The notes: generated by a model from the letters alone, not told the origin. 23,533 bases of DNA from UBA969 sp041694635 (GCA_041694635.1 JBDNHI010000200.1:1-23533), one strand, 5' to 3'; shown: positions 1 to 8,178, counted from the first letter of the stretch. Made by a program: numbers and translations.

Positions 1-1
1 C

Positions 2-130
2 ATGTCCATTCTGCGCACACTCAAGATGCGCGGACACAATCCCGTTCAGGTCCTGGTGGATGCCCTAAAAACCTATGTCCGCTCTGGAAAACTACCGCCC
101 TTACCACCGAAAATCACGGCTGTCGGCTGA
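2..130 (+). pseudogene. IS66-type transposase, C-terminal fragment (cut by window edge)
   Basis: An open frame enters from the left edge and stops at TGA 128-130. Its 42 visible residues include RTLKMRGHNPVQVLVDALK and then SGKLPPLPP. This resembles the extreme C-terminus of IS66-family TnpC transposases, where a leucine-rich helix (usually LRLRGHDP..VLLDAL) is followed by a proline-rich tail. An internal ATG at position 2 is unlikely to be the start; the gene presumably begins upstream of the window. Whether the full transposase is intact cannot be seen. A second IS66-type fragment lies at the right edge on the other strand. Family assignment rests on recall of the motif only. Confidence 0.6.
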
Positions 131-329
131 AGGATTACAAATATTTATTTTTAGAGAAAACAACAAAACAAATTGCTTAACAATACATTGCACAAATTGA
201 GATGATGGGAAGGCTCGGCAATTTTGTAATACTTCAAAGTGGTTTTAACAGTGCAGGGGGGTGAACCCTGATCGAAGTGGCAATCGGCCTATTAGTAAAT
301 GCGCTATTACCGCAGCCGGCACGGTTGTC

Positions 330-699
330 AATTTCGAGAATTAAGGCGTGGTGAAGGTATTCCGGATCTTATCCACGGACGGAACAACGGAACACTGGGC
401 CACCAACGATCTCCACCTGGAAGAACTGGGTCGGCTTAAATTTGCCGAGGCAAACTGGAAAATCTAGGAGTACCATCGGGGACAGAAGTAGGTTACAAAT
501 GTGGAGGGTTGCCAATGCCGCAAAGCCAATGCTTGAGAGCCCACATTGATCTCACCTTGCGAGCCTTTCTGGTATTTGAAATTACTGCTTCCACACGGGA
601 ATAAACTGGGTTAGACTCAAGGACATGGTCGTTGAAGATGCCATCCGGGCCTACAGGGCAAGACTTTGGTTTCGAAGGCTGGATACGGCAACTGCGTAA
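330..699 (+). pseudogene. decayed DDE transposase (IS701/DDE_5-like), C-terminal third
   Basis: Translated pieces in all three frames line up in order with the C-terminal part of a DDE_5/IS701-like transposase. The first piece has VFRILSTDGTTEHWATNDL, then AEANWKI, a stop, EYHRG, another stop and NVEGCQCRKA (about 348-527). A second frame gives HIDLTLRAFLVFE (about 553-590). The third frame gives INWVRLKDMVVEDAIRAYRA and ends at TAA 697-699. The family pattern is WATNDL, then W.IEEYHRGLKQ, then VE..Q.RKA, then LALRAFLRLE. At least two frameshifts and several in-frame stops make it non-functional. It ends only 65 bases before the ATP-grasp start, so promoter DNA of the next operon may lie inside the relic. 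No clear inverted repeat was found. Confidence 0.75.
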
Positions 700-764
700 G
701 TCCTATATTTGTATGTTTTTTGGCAAGCGGATTAATTTGGAAAAATAGAAAAAACAAATCTACC

Positions 765-1784
765 ATGAATGCAACTATCTGGTTTAATAAAAATTTTTCT
801 AATACCTTTAATGTAATTGAATTACTTCGCAATAAAAAGCCATCTGAAAATATAAAAATAATATGCACGCATACTCAAGCTGGTTTCTTGGCGGGATTAG
901 TGGCCGATCAACAAGAAATTGAACCCCCTATTGAAGATAAATCAGAGTATTCGAAATATGCATTGAACTTTTGTGCAATTAATAAAATTAATCTGTTTAT
1001 GCCCGGGAAAAACAGGATTTCGTTAGCGCACAATCGAAAATATTTTCAGGAAAAAGGCGTTGAGTTAATGGTTGCTGCTTCTCCTGAAATCATGGAGATT
1101 CTGGAATGCAAGGAAAGGCAATATAAAGCATGCCCAGAGACTATTCCTGTGCCTTTTTGGAAAAGTTGCCAAAACGCAGAAGAATTTGAAAGTGCTTATA
1201 GTGCAGTGATTAGCCAAGGTAAAACCGCTTGTATAAAGCCATCAGTTTCCCTGAATGGCATTGGTTTTAAAAAAATCGCCCATAGCGGCGGGAAATTCAG
1301 GCGTTTTTTTTCAGGTGATTCAATCGGCCTGGGATTAGACGACTGCAGGCGTGCGCTGGAAGCGGAAAAGAGTTTCCCCCGTATGGTTGTCATGGAATAT
1401 TTGCCCGGAATTGAAAGAAGTGTGGATTGTCTTGGTCATAGAGGCCAGCTTGTATGCGCTGTTGTCAGGAAAAAAAACGATGATGAACCTTGCCAATGGA
1501 TTGATAAGCATCAGGAAATTCAGGATTATTGCTGTGAATTAACGAGGCATTTTCAACTTACGGGCCTTTACAATATTCAATTCAGGGAAGACAGGAATGG
1601 TAAATCCCGATTTTTGGAAATTAATGCGAGAATGTCCGGGGGCCTTGTTCAGTCTTGTGAGGCCGGAGTTAATTTACCTCTTTGGGCTGTTCGTTTGGCA
1701 CTGGGAAGCGCTGAGCCTTCGGATATTCCCATTCCAAATACAGGCTTCAGGGTTGGTGTAGTTAATCGGATTTTAAAATCATGA
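765..1784 (+). CDS. ATP-grasp ligase of the Ter-associated biosynthetic operon
   Basis: A 339-residue ATP-grasp protein, expected to use ATP to form an acyl-phosphate and join it to an amine or thiol; the substrate is unknown. The ATP-grasp core is visible: the nucleotide-binding lysine segment ACIKPSVSLNGIGF (about 155-168, K158), the VMEYLPG strand (E211) and the metal-binding FLEINARMSGG segment (E285, N287, R289). The frame stays open upstream to a TTG at 666, but those extra 33 codons lie within the transposase relic, so ATG 765 is chosen although its ribosome site is weak. It is the first gene of a five-gene unit and overlaps the next start as ATGA. Family knowledge places such an ATP-grasp beside TRSP-phosphoribosyltransferase genes in Ter systems. 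Confidence 0.88.
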   Translation: MNATIWFNKNFSNTFNVIELLRNKKPSENIKIICTHTQAGFLAGLVADQQEIEPPIEDKSEYSKYALNFCAINKINLFMPGKNRISLAHNRKYFQEKGVELMVAASPEIMEILECKERQYKACPETIPVPFWKSCQNAEEFESAYSAVISQGKTACIKPSVSLNGIGFKKIAHSGGKFRRFFSGDSIGLGLDDCRRALEAEKSFPRMVVMEYLPGIERSVDCLGHRGQLVCAVVRKKNDDEPCQWIDKHQEIQDYCCELTRHFQLTGLYNIQFREDRNGKSRFLEINARMSGGLVQSCEAGVNLPLWAVRLALGSAEPSDIPIPNTGFRVGVVNRILKS

Positions 1785-2920
1785 CAATACAAAACGGTAT
1801 TAATCGTCTTCAGGCTGGAACACTATCCTGGAATATTACCCGTTCAAGCCAGGCAATCGAAACATTGTGTCAATTTGGAGTCAGGCGAAGCAAGCGAAGA
1901 GGCTTTGTTTTTTTAAGCAAAGTGCTTGGAAAGCATATTCCGGTGCGGCCGGCAATTGTGCTGGAACAGCAAAAAGCTTTGGCAAAGTTGCTTCCTGTTT
2001 TTGATAGCGCTGTTTTTGTTGGTTTGGCAGAAACAGCGATTGGTCTTGGTCAAGGTGTTTTTGAGGCCTATTTGACGGATAATCCCAACGCAAAGGTGGT
2101 ATTTACGCATACAACAAGGCATCGGTTTGATGAGAAGCCCTGGTACAGTAGTCTGGAATCCCACAGTCATGCCCCGGATCACCTAGGCCATTTACTAATG
2201 GCTGAAGCAGATAAAATTGCCCGAGAAGCCAAATGCCTTGTTCTTATTGATGATGAAATAAGCACGGGGTCAACTTTGTTGGCACTTGCAGAAGTTTTGC
2301 GGAAAAAACTGCCAAATTTGGAAAAGGTTTATTTTGCATGCCTTACTGATTGGTCAGGTGAGGAAGGATTTTCAAAATTTGAATCTGCCGGAATAACGGT
2401 AGCAAGTATCAGTTACGGCAACTGTTTTTTTGAACCGGATCCGGGTTACCACCCGGAACCCTATCCCGATGCAATCGGGACTTGTAAAAAACTCGATGGG
2501 CAAGTTTTGCGATCTCATGGAAGAGATGGCTGTATCAAACTACTAAATATAAAAGCGCCTGATCCTTCGGAATTGGGGATTCCTTATGGGGCAAGGATAC
2601 TGATTATAGGAACAGGTGAATTCATGCATGCGCCCCTTCGCATTGGCTTACAATGGGAAAAGGATGGCCACGATGTCTTTTTCCAATCGTCAAGTCGATC
2701 ACCCCTTGCCGTTGGTGACGGGATTTCAGGGGTAAGATCTGTCAGTGATCATTATGGAGATGGAGCCCATTACTACCTTTACAACCATGAATTGGCCAAA
2801 GCTGACTGGATGGTGGTCTGTCATGAGACGCCCTGCCCGCCAATGATCGAAAATCCAGGTTGTACAATTTCGTTTCTGCGCATTCAGGAGGATGGGACAT
2901 GCAGTTTGTTACATTCCTAG
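1781..2920 (+). CDS. phosphoribosyltransferase with TRSP-type C-terminal domain
   Basis: A 379-residue two-part protein. The N-terminal part (about 60-240) is a type I phosphoribosyltransferase: the PRPP-binding loop LVLIDDEISTGST sits at 153-165 (D157, D158, E159) after a helix and a hydrophobic strand. The C-terminal part (about 265-345) fits the TRSP domain, named for a conserved T-R-S-P motif. Here the motif reads SSRSP (304-308), preceded by GTGEFMHAPLRIG (277-289) and followed by SDHYGDGAHYYLYN (322-335). The likely role is transfer of ribose-5-phosphate to a base-like acceptor, as first or second step of nucleoside-like metabolite synthesis; the acceptor is unknown. Its ATG overlaps the upstream stop (ATGA), so translation is probably coupled. 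The replacement of Thr by Ser in TRSP is conservative. Confidence 0.87.
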   Translation: MTIQNGINRLQAGTLSWNITRSSQAIETLCQFGVRRSKRRGFVFLSKVLGKHIPVRPAIVLEQQKALAKLLPVFDSAVFVGLAETAIGLGQGVFEAYLTDNPNAKVVFTHTTRHRFDEKPWYSSLESHSHAPDHLGHLLMAEADKIAREAKCLVLIDDEISTGSTLLALAEVLRKKLPNLEKVYFACLTDWSGEEGFSKFESAGITVASISYGNCFFEPDPGYHPEPYPDAIGTCKKLDGQVLRSHGRDGCIKLLNIKAPDPSELGIPYGARILIIGTGEFMHAPLRIGLQWEKDGHDVFFQSSSRSPLAVGDGISGVRSVSDHYGDGAHYYLYNHELAKADWMVVCHETPCPPMIENPGCTISFLRIQEDGTCSLLHS

Positions 2921-3669
2921 ACCTAGATGACACTCTTTTGCAAACAGCGGGAAAGTGCCGGCCTGGTGACGATGTTGAGCCAGTAGCCTGGCGAATAAAT
3001 GGCGAACCATTGTCCTTCATGAGTACCAAGCAAAAGGCTTTCCTGATGGGAATGAAGTCCTTGGGTGAAATAGTATTTGTTACTGCCAGAAATACTGATT
3101 CCGTCTCTCGCATTCGCCTTCCAGTACGCGCCTGGTGGATTACATCATTTGGCGCCGTAATTCATGACCCTGATGGTTCACCAGACCATGAATACAACCA
3201 AATAATAAAAAATGATCTCCAGCCACTATCAAGCCTCTTGCATCAATTCAGGCTGGATCTTGAAAAGGAGTCCCAAGATCCGGATGTGCACATCCGGGTT
3301 ATTGGTGATGATGGTCTGGATGTCTATGTTGTGGCAAAGCAAACCAGAGGGGTGGCGTCCTCCCTCGACAACCTTGAGAAATTTTCCCGGGAACATCTGC
3401 CATCTGTGTTTCTTATCCATCGGAATGGGAATAATTTGGCGATTTTACCAAAGGTTGCACGGAAGGAACGCGCCGTTCGGCACCTCATGGATGTGGAGTT
3501 CAATACGAGCGAATGGACTTCCATCGGGGTTGGGGATAGTGAAACGGATGCTGCCTTTATCGCTTGTTGTGATTGGCGTGTTATTCCGTCCAATACACAA
3601 TTGGCGAATAAGCTGGATCAAATTACTTCAAGTCAGGGGGTGACCTGTGAATGCAGGTCTGTCAGGTAG
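2899..3669 (+). CDS. HAD-superfamily phosphatase
   Basis: A 256-residue HAD hydrolase. Motif I is FLDLDDTLL with nucleophile D8 and acid/base D10. Motif II is FVTARN (T62), and motif IV is GVGDSETDAAF (D213, D217). A cap-like stretch lies between (about 85-180). The start is set by a textbook ribosome site, AGGAGG at 2886-2891, seven bases before ATG 2899. An upstream in-frame TTG at 2860 has no such site. The gene therefore begins 22 bases inside the preceding phosphoribosyltransferase gene. In the pathway model the enzyme would remove a 5' phosphate from the product of the phosphoribosyltransferases, releasing a nucleoside-like compound. It could instead be a phosphosugar phosphatase; sequence alone does not give the substrate. 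Confidence 0.87.
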   Translation: MQFVTFLDLDDTLLQTAGKCRPGDDVEPVAWRINGEPLSFMSTKQKAFLMGMKSLGEIVFVTARNTDSVSRIRLPVRAWWITSFGAVIHDPDGSPDHEYNQIIKNDLQPLSSLLHQFRLDLEKESQDPDVHIRVIGDDGLDVYVVAKQTRGVASSLDNLEKFSREHLPSVFLIHRNGNNLAILPKVARKERAVRHLMDVEFNTSEWTSIGVGDSETDAAFIACCDWRVIPSNTQLANKLDQITSSQGVTCECRSVR

Positions 3670-4738
3670 TTACTTGGCGGAGGATGTTATTTTTCTTCTT
3701 AAACCAGTTTCAATCATGACAACGCCGATTGACCTGAAGGAGAAGATGATCCTCTCTGGCAAGCGGCACTATAGTGAAATGATTAGTGAAGAGCTTCTGC
3801 CTGACCAGGATTACCTGGCTTTGTTTCATATTGCCTTTAACGAAAATGCCAATCGCATGGCCGGGGATCTTGAAAGGCTGGCCCATCATCTGGCCAGAGT
3901 GAATCCACGAGGCCTATTGTTATTATCCCTCGCACGAGCCGGTACTCCTCCGGGAATTGTTTTGGCCAGATTAATCCGGGACCGGGGAGTTGCGTGCTTT
4001 CATTATTCCATTTCCATCATTCGGGACCGTGGAATCGACACCGTTGCCCTGAACCATGTCATGGCCTTGCACCCAGAGGTCAAGCCTGTTTTTTTTGATG
4101 GCTGGACCGGGAAAGGCACGATGGCTTGCGAATTGCATCGTTGCATACTTGAGTATAACCAAAAAAAAGGCACCCAGATCGATTCAGGGCTGGTTGTGCT
4201 TGCCGACATATGCGGGCAGGCTTCGCTGGCCGCCACTGATGAGGATTATTTAATACCCTCGTCGATTCTTGGTGGCATTATTTCAGGTCTGGTAAGTCGT
4301 TCAATACTCAACAAGGATTTAACCGGGCCAACTGATTTTCATGGCTGCGTGGTTTTGGATAACCATGCCAGGCACGATATTTCACGCTGGTTTGTAGATG
4401 AAATAACCCAACGGGCAAGAGCATTCAGGGTTGCCTGCAAAGGTATAATACCCCTTTGCCTTTGCTATGGGGAATCTGGCCGTAATGCCATTGAAAAATT
4501 GGCCCTCAGGCTTGGTTCGACATATGGGGGCAAATCAATTAATAGAATCAAACCTGGCATTGGTGAAGTAACCAGGTCGCTCCTTAGAAGAGTTCCAGAA
4601 CAGATTATAGTACGAAATTATCAGTCTCCAAAGGTTAGACATTTATTGCATCTTGCAAAAAAAAGAAATGTAAAAATGACCGAGGATTCAGAAATTCCTT
4701 ATGAAGCAGTTGCCATCCTAAAGGAATCAAGCATATGA
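3647..4738 (+). CDS. StiP/PELOTA-type phosphoribosyltransferase-like protein
   Basis: A 363-residue protein of the family annotated as cysteine protease StiP, alternatively described as a phosphoribosyltransferase-like domain followed by a PELOTA-like RNA-binding domain. Conserved blocks seen: GSYLAEDVIFLLKP (7-20), SGKRHYSEM (37-45), SLARAGTPPG (94-103), HYSISIIRDRGID (119-131), FFDGWTGKG (149-157) and ADICGQASLAATDEDYLIPS (186-205, with C189). The last hundred residues would be the PELOTA-like part. The start is GTG 3647, with a purine-rich site (AGGGGG) seven bases upstream. It is preferred over ATG 3716 because the GSYLAEDVIFLLKP block, conserved in the family, lies before that ATG. It overlaps the HAD gene by 23 bases. 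The protease and transferase readings of the family conflict; operon context favours a transferase role. Confidence 0.85.
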   Translation: MNAGLSGSYLAEDVIFLLKPVSIMTTPIDLKEKMILSGKRHYSEMISEELLPDQDYLALFHIAFNENANRMAGDLERLAHHLARVNPRGLLLLSLARAGTPPGIVLARLIRDRGVACFHYSISIIRDRGIDTVALNHVMALHPEVKPVFFDGWTGKGTMACELHRCILEYNQKKGTQIDSGLVVLADICGQASLAATDEDYLIPSSILGGIISGLVSRSILNKDLTGPTDFHGCVVLDNHARHDISRWFVDEITQRARAFRVACKGIIPLCLCYGESGRNAIEKLALRLGSTYGGKSINRIKPGIGEVTRSLLRRVPEQIIVRNYQSPKVRHLLHLAKKRNVKMTEDSEIPYEAVAILKESSI

Positions 4739-5616
4739 AGAGACGAATTGAATCAGTGTGGGATTTGGGTGTTCCCCTGTATGTCCCTGGTGATCATCCA
4801 CGCTTGATGGAAGTCATCGCCGGAAGCCAGGGGAGTAAAATCCGCAGTGTCATTATCTGCCTTGAAGATGCTATAAGGCCTGAAAAAAGCCTGGAATGCG
4901 AGTTAGCACTACTCAAAGCCATAGACAGACATTTCAATGAAAAATCTCCGTTGATTTTTTGCAGGCCCAGAAATCTGGATCAATTGAAGCGCCTGGTGCA
5001 TTCTCCTGTTGCAAAAAACCTCGCCGGCTATGTCATCCCGAAGATCAATCCCGAGTCATGGCGTCTTGCCAATGACATCAGCGAAAAGCATGGAGGGTGG
5101 CTGATGCCCGTACTTGAAACCGCACTGGTATACCGTTTTTCCCTGCTTGAAAAAATGCTGGATGCTCTTGTTGATAATTCAAATCGGCTCCTGGCTGCAC
5201 GGATGGGCGGCAATGATCTGGCTGGATTATTGGGAACCCGCCGTGGATCAGGTAAAACCATCTATGCCGGGCCTATTGGACCCAATTTGACTATTGCCAG
5301 CAATTTATTGATCAGCAACGGCATACCGGTTGCTGGAGTGGTTTACGAACAAATAGAAGACATGGAAGGATTATTCATCGAAGCCAAAGAGGATGTAGAT
5401 CGGGGACTAATACCCAAAGCTGCTATTCACCCGAAGCAGATTGATATTATAATCAAGGCCTATCAGGTCAACAAAAATCTGACTGACCAAGCTGAAAGCA
5501 TTCTGAAAGCTGAAGCCCCGGCAGTTTACAGAAGCCATGGTTCGATGATTGAGCCATCAACCCATAAATCCTGGGCGAATACAGTAGTAATAAGGCAAAG
5601 GATTTTCGGCAATTGA
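4735..5616 (+). CDS. HpcH/CitE-type C-C bond lyase (TIM barrel)
   Basis: A 293-residue member of the HpcH/HpaI aldolase and citrate lyase beta superfamily, matching the C-C lyase found with Ter biosynthetic genes. Seen in order: LYVPGDHP (15-22), the metal-binding ICLEDAIRP (41-49, E44 D45), FCRPRN with R77, WLMPVLET (122-129, E128), GGNDLAGLLGTRRG (158-171, N160 D161) and AIHPKQID (230-237). The likely chemistry is reversible cleavage or formation of a C-C bond in a keto-acid or acyl-CoA-like substrate, using Mg2+. Its ATG overlaps the upstream stop as ATGA. It is the last gene of the five-gene unit; downstream lies a transposase relic on the opposite strand, and no convincing terminator hairpin is visible between them. 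Confidence 0.88.
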   Translation: MKRRIESVWDLGVPLYVPGDHPRLMEVIAGSQGSKIRSVIICLEDAIRPEKSLECELALLKAIDRHFNEKSPLIFCRPRNLDQLKRLVHSPVAKNLAGYVIPKINPESWRLANDISEKHGGWLMPVLETALVYRFSLLEKMLDALVDNSNRLLAARMGGNDLAGLLGTRRGSGKTIYAGPIGPNLTIASNLLISNGIPVAGVVYEQIEDMEGLFIEAKEDVDRGLIPKAAIHPKQIDIIIKAYQVNKNLTDQAESILKAEAPAVYRSHGSMIEPSTHKSWANTVVIRQRIFGN

Positions 5617-5643
5617 TTAAATGCCGGGAAATATTAAGGAGGT

Positions 5644-6098
5644 CTAACAAAACTGTTTCAGGAGATTCCAGCAAACCATGATGCACCCGATGGTGAGGAA
5701 CGCCTGATGCATGTCATTGCGTTTTTCAGAGCGGACTCTCGGCCCCCTTTGCTGGAATAGCCATGCGAAAACACTCTCGATGATGGGTCTTTGTCCCCGC
5801 TGTCGCTGAGGGTACCCCTCTTCGCAATTCCGAGAATAATTCTCCTGCCCCTGAGCGGCTTGCGGATCTTGGCATCTGCGTCGTAGGCTTTATCTGCGTA
5901 CAATTCAGAAGGCTTCCGTCTTCCCCCACCTGGAATTTTGATGGCCGGAATGGCGTTAATTAAGGGGATAGCCTGTTGAGAGTCATGGACATGGGCCCCG
6001 GTCTGAATTACTGCGGGCGGAATATCCTTGCCGTCGCTGATAATGTGCCTCTTTGGTGTCCGCTCAGCGAAATACATGTGCCCAAAAAGCAAATCCAA
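5644..6098 (-). pseudogene. IS5-type (IS427-like) transposase relic, frameshifted
   Basis: Reading the minus strand, the first piece (from about 6098) contains KRHIISDGKDIPPAVIQTGA, then HVHDSQQAIPLINAIPAIK and ELYADKAYDADAKIRKPLRG. These are typical of the DDE core of IS5-family transposases (ISDG....L.V..TGANVHDS...LL.AIP, then ADKAYD). A frameshift near 5790-5800 moves the frame to GQRPIIESVFAWLFQQRG, then EKRNDMHQAFLTIGCIMVCW and LLKQFC, ending at the stop at 5644-5646. That second piece carries the third catalytic region (IE..FAWL). The N-terminal half, including the first catalytic aspartate, is missing. The relic is convergent with the lyase gene. No terminal repeats were identified with certainty. 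Confidence 0.85.
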
Positions 6099-6305
6099 TC
6101 AGGTTTTTTGATTACATGATATTAAAAGTTGTGAAGTTGATTTGCAGGAGTAGTGGGTAACTTGGTCAGCGTAGCCAACCAGCACGGTTCTGGGATTTCT
6201 TCTAATCGAAATTGAGGGTGAACCCTTGAGTTATTGAAAACTCTAAGGCTAACATGCCCAGCAAGAAGGAATTTCGCTGAAAGGTTACGTAAATTTTATT
6301 TTTTC

Positions 6306-6335
6306 TTGACAGGAGTTTTATCATCGTTATACAAT
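6306..6335 (+). promoter_or_regulatory. sigma70-like promoter for the zinc ribbon gene
   Basis: A perfect -35 hexamer TTGACA (6306-6311) is followed by TACAAT (6330-6335, 18-base spacer); the overlapping TATACA at 6328-6333 gives a 16-base spacer. Transcription would start near 6342, leaving a leader of about 60 bases before ATG 6402. This is the best promoter-like sequence I see in the window. It points at the 53-residue zinc ribbon gene and no other. Confidence 0.5.
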
Positions 6336-6401
6336 GTTATTAGGTTAATTTTGTAACCATTACGGCATTTGCCGCAACTCGCGGTAGCAAGGGGTATAGC
6401 G

Positions 6402-6563
6402 ATGTCTTACGGTAGTGGTGCGACCCAGTGTCCTAAATGTGGTGCGGTTGGAACTTATAAGATTACTATGCAACAAGGTGGGCAAGTTATCTCCTGTAAT
6501 TCCTGCCGCAAGAACTTCACCGCTGAAGTTAAGCAGGGACAGTTTACTGGCAAGAACAGGTAA
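6402..6563 (+). CDS. 53-residue zinc ribbon protein, function unknown
   Basis: A small protein with two CxxC pairs, CPKC (C10, C13) and CNSC (C32, C35), separated by 18 residues. This forms a classic zinc ribbon; the segment between is GAVGTYKITMQQGGQVIS. The N-terminus is polar and glycine-rich, and the tail is basic (ends in TGKNR). ATG 6402 is preceded by AGGGG at 6390-6394, at good spacing. An upstream in-frame TTG at 6369 lacks a ribosome site. The promoter at 6306-6335 lies just upstream. Zinc ribbons also form the C-terminus of the nearby TerY and part of the Ter kinase, so it may be a detached adaptor of the same system. Alternatively it is a DNA- or RNA-binding regulator. Nothing in the sequence decides this. 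Confidence 0.65.
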   Translation: MSYGSGATQCPKCGAVGTYKITMQQGGQVISCNSCRKNFTAEVKQGQFTGKNR

Positions 6564-6929
6564 GTATAGCCAAGGAAAGTCGCCTGAAAACCCGTGGTCA
6601 AATTACCCAAAGACTGAAGTTCGATATAGATTTGATATTGAATGAGTAGTAGAAATTATAATTGATTCTTAGTTGTCGATCTTAACTAAATATTGTGCGA
6701 TAGAAATAATGCTACCGCGGCCAAAACCATTGCTAGAAGTTATACGAATTCTTGTAACTAGGCCGAGATTAAAGTTTTTGAAACACAAAACTTAGTAGCT
6801 AACAAGGCTGGGAAACCTGAACAGTTAGTTATGTTGTTGTTTAAATCATTATATTTGGTTGGCTTTTAGTTATTGTCTCTAAAATTTTTGTGATAATTTT
6901 AAAGGAGAACAATTATTCCAATTTTAAAT
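6564..6929. other. intergenic region without a recognised gene
   Basis: About 370 AT-rich bases between the zinc ribbon stop and the DUF429-like relic. I see no long frame with a ribosome site, no tRNA-like fold and no clear terminator. It may be decayed coding DNA, since relics lie on both sides of it. Confidence 0.4.
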
Positions 6930-7073
6930 TGCCTAAAGTATGTTGGTATTGATTTCAGCGGCAATCAATCTCAATGGGGGCCAAATAGGCAAAATAGTAA
7001 TGTCTCGAGCCTGATCATTTCGAATTTCCCTAGTCAGATAATTAGTATATCAAGATATATAATTAACATATAA
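6930..7073 (+). pseudogene. N-terminal relic of a DUF429-like (predicted RNase H-fold nuclease) gene
   Basis: In the frame of 6936 the DNA encodes KYVGIDFSGNQSQWGPNRQN then SNVSS, before drifting into non-homologous residues and stopping at TAA 7071-7073. DUF429 proteins typically begin with a short strand, VGIDFSG, then a W.P, then SNVWIA; the aspartate in GID is the first acidic residue of the RNase H-like fold. An AGGAG ribosome-like site is present at 6903-6907, but the start codon seems lost (ATT at 6915, CTA just before the KYVGID segment). Only about 25 residues match, so this is a truncated remnant. The assignment is from memory of the family pattern. Confidence 0.45.
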
Positions 7074-7144
7074 TCACCATTACAGGAATTTTAAACACCA
7101 CACAGGGTATAGGCCTTTCGAGGTTTACTTGTCATTTGTATGAA

Positions 7145-8164
7145 TCACCCAGCAGATTGATTAACATCAAAACTATGGCCAAATTTAAATTCATTTGACT
7201 GATTACACTTCGGGCAAACGAGGGTTATCGATCCATTTAATGGATTACAACACATGAAGGAACCGCAAGGGCAGAAAGCCCACGATTGATTAGAACAATA
7301 TGGACAGGGAAGGACTGTAGAAATCTTGTCCGAATTAACCTTGGTCAATTCACTACCGACCGATTCTTGTGGTGAATCCTCCATTTTGTGAGTTTTCACT
7401 GCTTCATAAGTTTTCGTGGAAGGGTTAAGCTTGTGGCGTACCAAATAAGTGCCTTTTTTCTTGATGCAATTGATCTTCAAGAAAACCTGCTGCGGGGTTT
7501 TGTCATGTCTGACATTGGTGCCCTTTTCAACAACCTCAACTTCTGACGGTTTCTTTTTTAAGTCGATTCCGTCAGTCATGTTTCCTTCACTCACCCCAGC
7601 ACTTGCATTTTGGACCGATGCAGATAACCAAACAAAGAGATTGCCAAGGTTTTCGGGTTTCATGTCTTCAAGCTTGAACACTGCGTCTGATACCTGCAGG
7701 AGAATTTCGAAGTCAACATCGTCACCGCATCCTATTGAATAAATATTGGCAATTTTGGGCGACACAATTGCCTTTATAGAATTGATGAGGGAAACGGAAT
7801 CATCGGTTGGTTGACCATCGGTTAGCAAAAACACGATTGGCCTAAAATCACCCTTTTTCTCCTTGGTTGTTTTTAGAACTTCCCTAGAAATGCATTCCTT
7901 CAAAAGCTGGAATGCGCCACCCATGGATGTTCCAGACTGAACGGAAAGTTTAGGAGCCTGTACTGTCAGAAGATCAGTCAGGGGTACAACCTGCTTCGCC
8001 GTGGCACTGTAAGTGATGAAGCTCACACAGGCGGTCTCCAAAGCATTGGGATTTTTTTTTAATTCATTTAGAAGCTTCTTGACCCCCTCTTCGACAGCTT
8101 GAATCGCATCCCCGATCATCGATTCGGAGCAATCTAATAGAAAGTACACGGGAAGTCTTCTCAT
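7145..8164 (-). CDS. terY: TerY-like VWA protein with C-terminal zinc ribbon
   Basis: A 339-residue protein. Residues 1-185 form a von Willebrand A domain with a complete MIDAS metal site: DCSES (D11, S13, S15), SGTSMGGA (T79) and LLTDGQPTD (D116). A linker with a probable beta-rich segment follows (205-260). The C-terminus (285-322) is a cysteine cluster: CPYC (287, 290), CPCG (298, 300), CC (305, 306) and CPKC (317, 320), fitting the TerY-C zinc-binding domain. The ATG has an AAGGA site about ten bases upstream. It is the last gene of the minus-strand Ter array. TerY proteins are thought to act as adaptors binding partners through the metal site, usually with a kinase and a PP2C phosphatase, both present upstream. 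Confidence 0.9.
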   Translation of the reverse strand: MRRLPVYFLLDCSESMIGDAIQAVEEGVKKLLNELKKNPNALETACVSFITYSATAKQVVPLTDLLTVQAPKLSVQSGTSMGGAFQLLKECISREVLKTTKEKKGDFRPIVFLLTDGQPTDDSVSLINSIKAIVSPKIANIYSIGCGDDVDFEILLQVSDAVFKLEDMKPENLGNLFVWLSASVQNASAGVSEGNMTDGIDLKKKPSEVEVVEKGTNVRHDKTPQQVFLKINCIKKKGTYLVRHKLNPSTKTYEAVKTHKMEDSPQESVGSELTKVNSDKISTVLPCPYCSNQSWAFCPCGSFMCCNPLNGSITLVCPKCNQSNEFKFGHSFDVNQSAG

Positions 8165-8178
8165 TTTTAAAGGTCCTT

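Noticed and set aside
666..764. N-terminal extension of the ATP-grasp protein from a TTG at 666.
   Set aside because: The first codons overlap the decayed transposase and lack a ribosome site; ATG 765 fits better.
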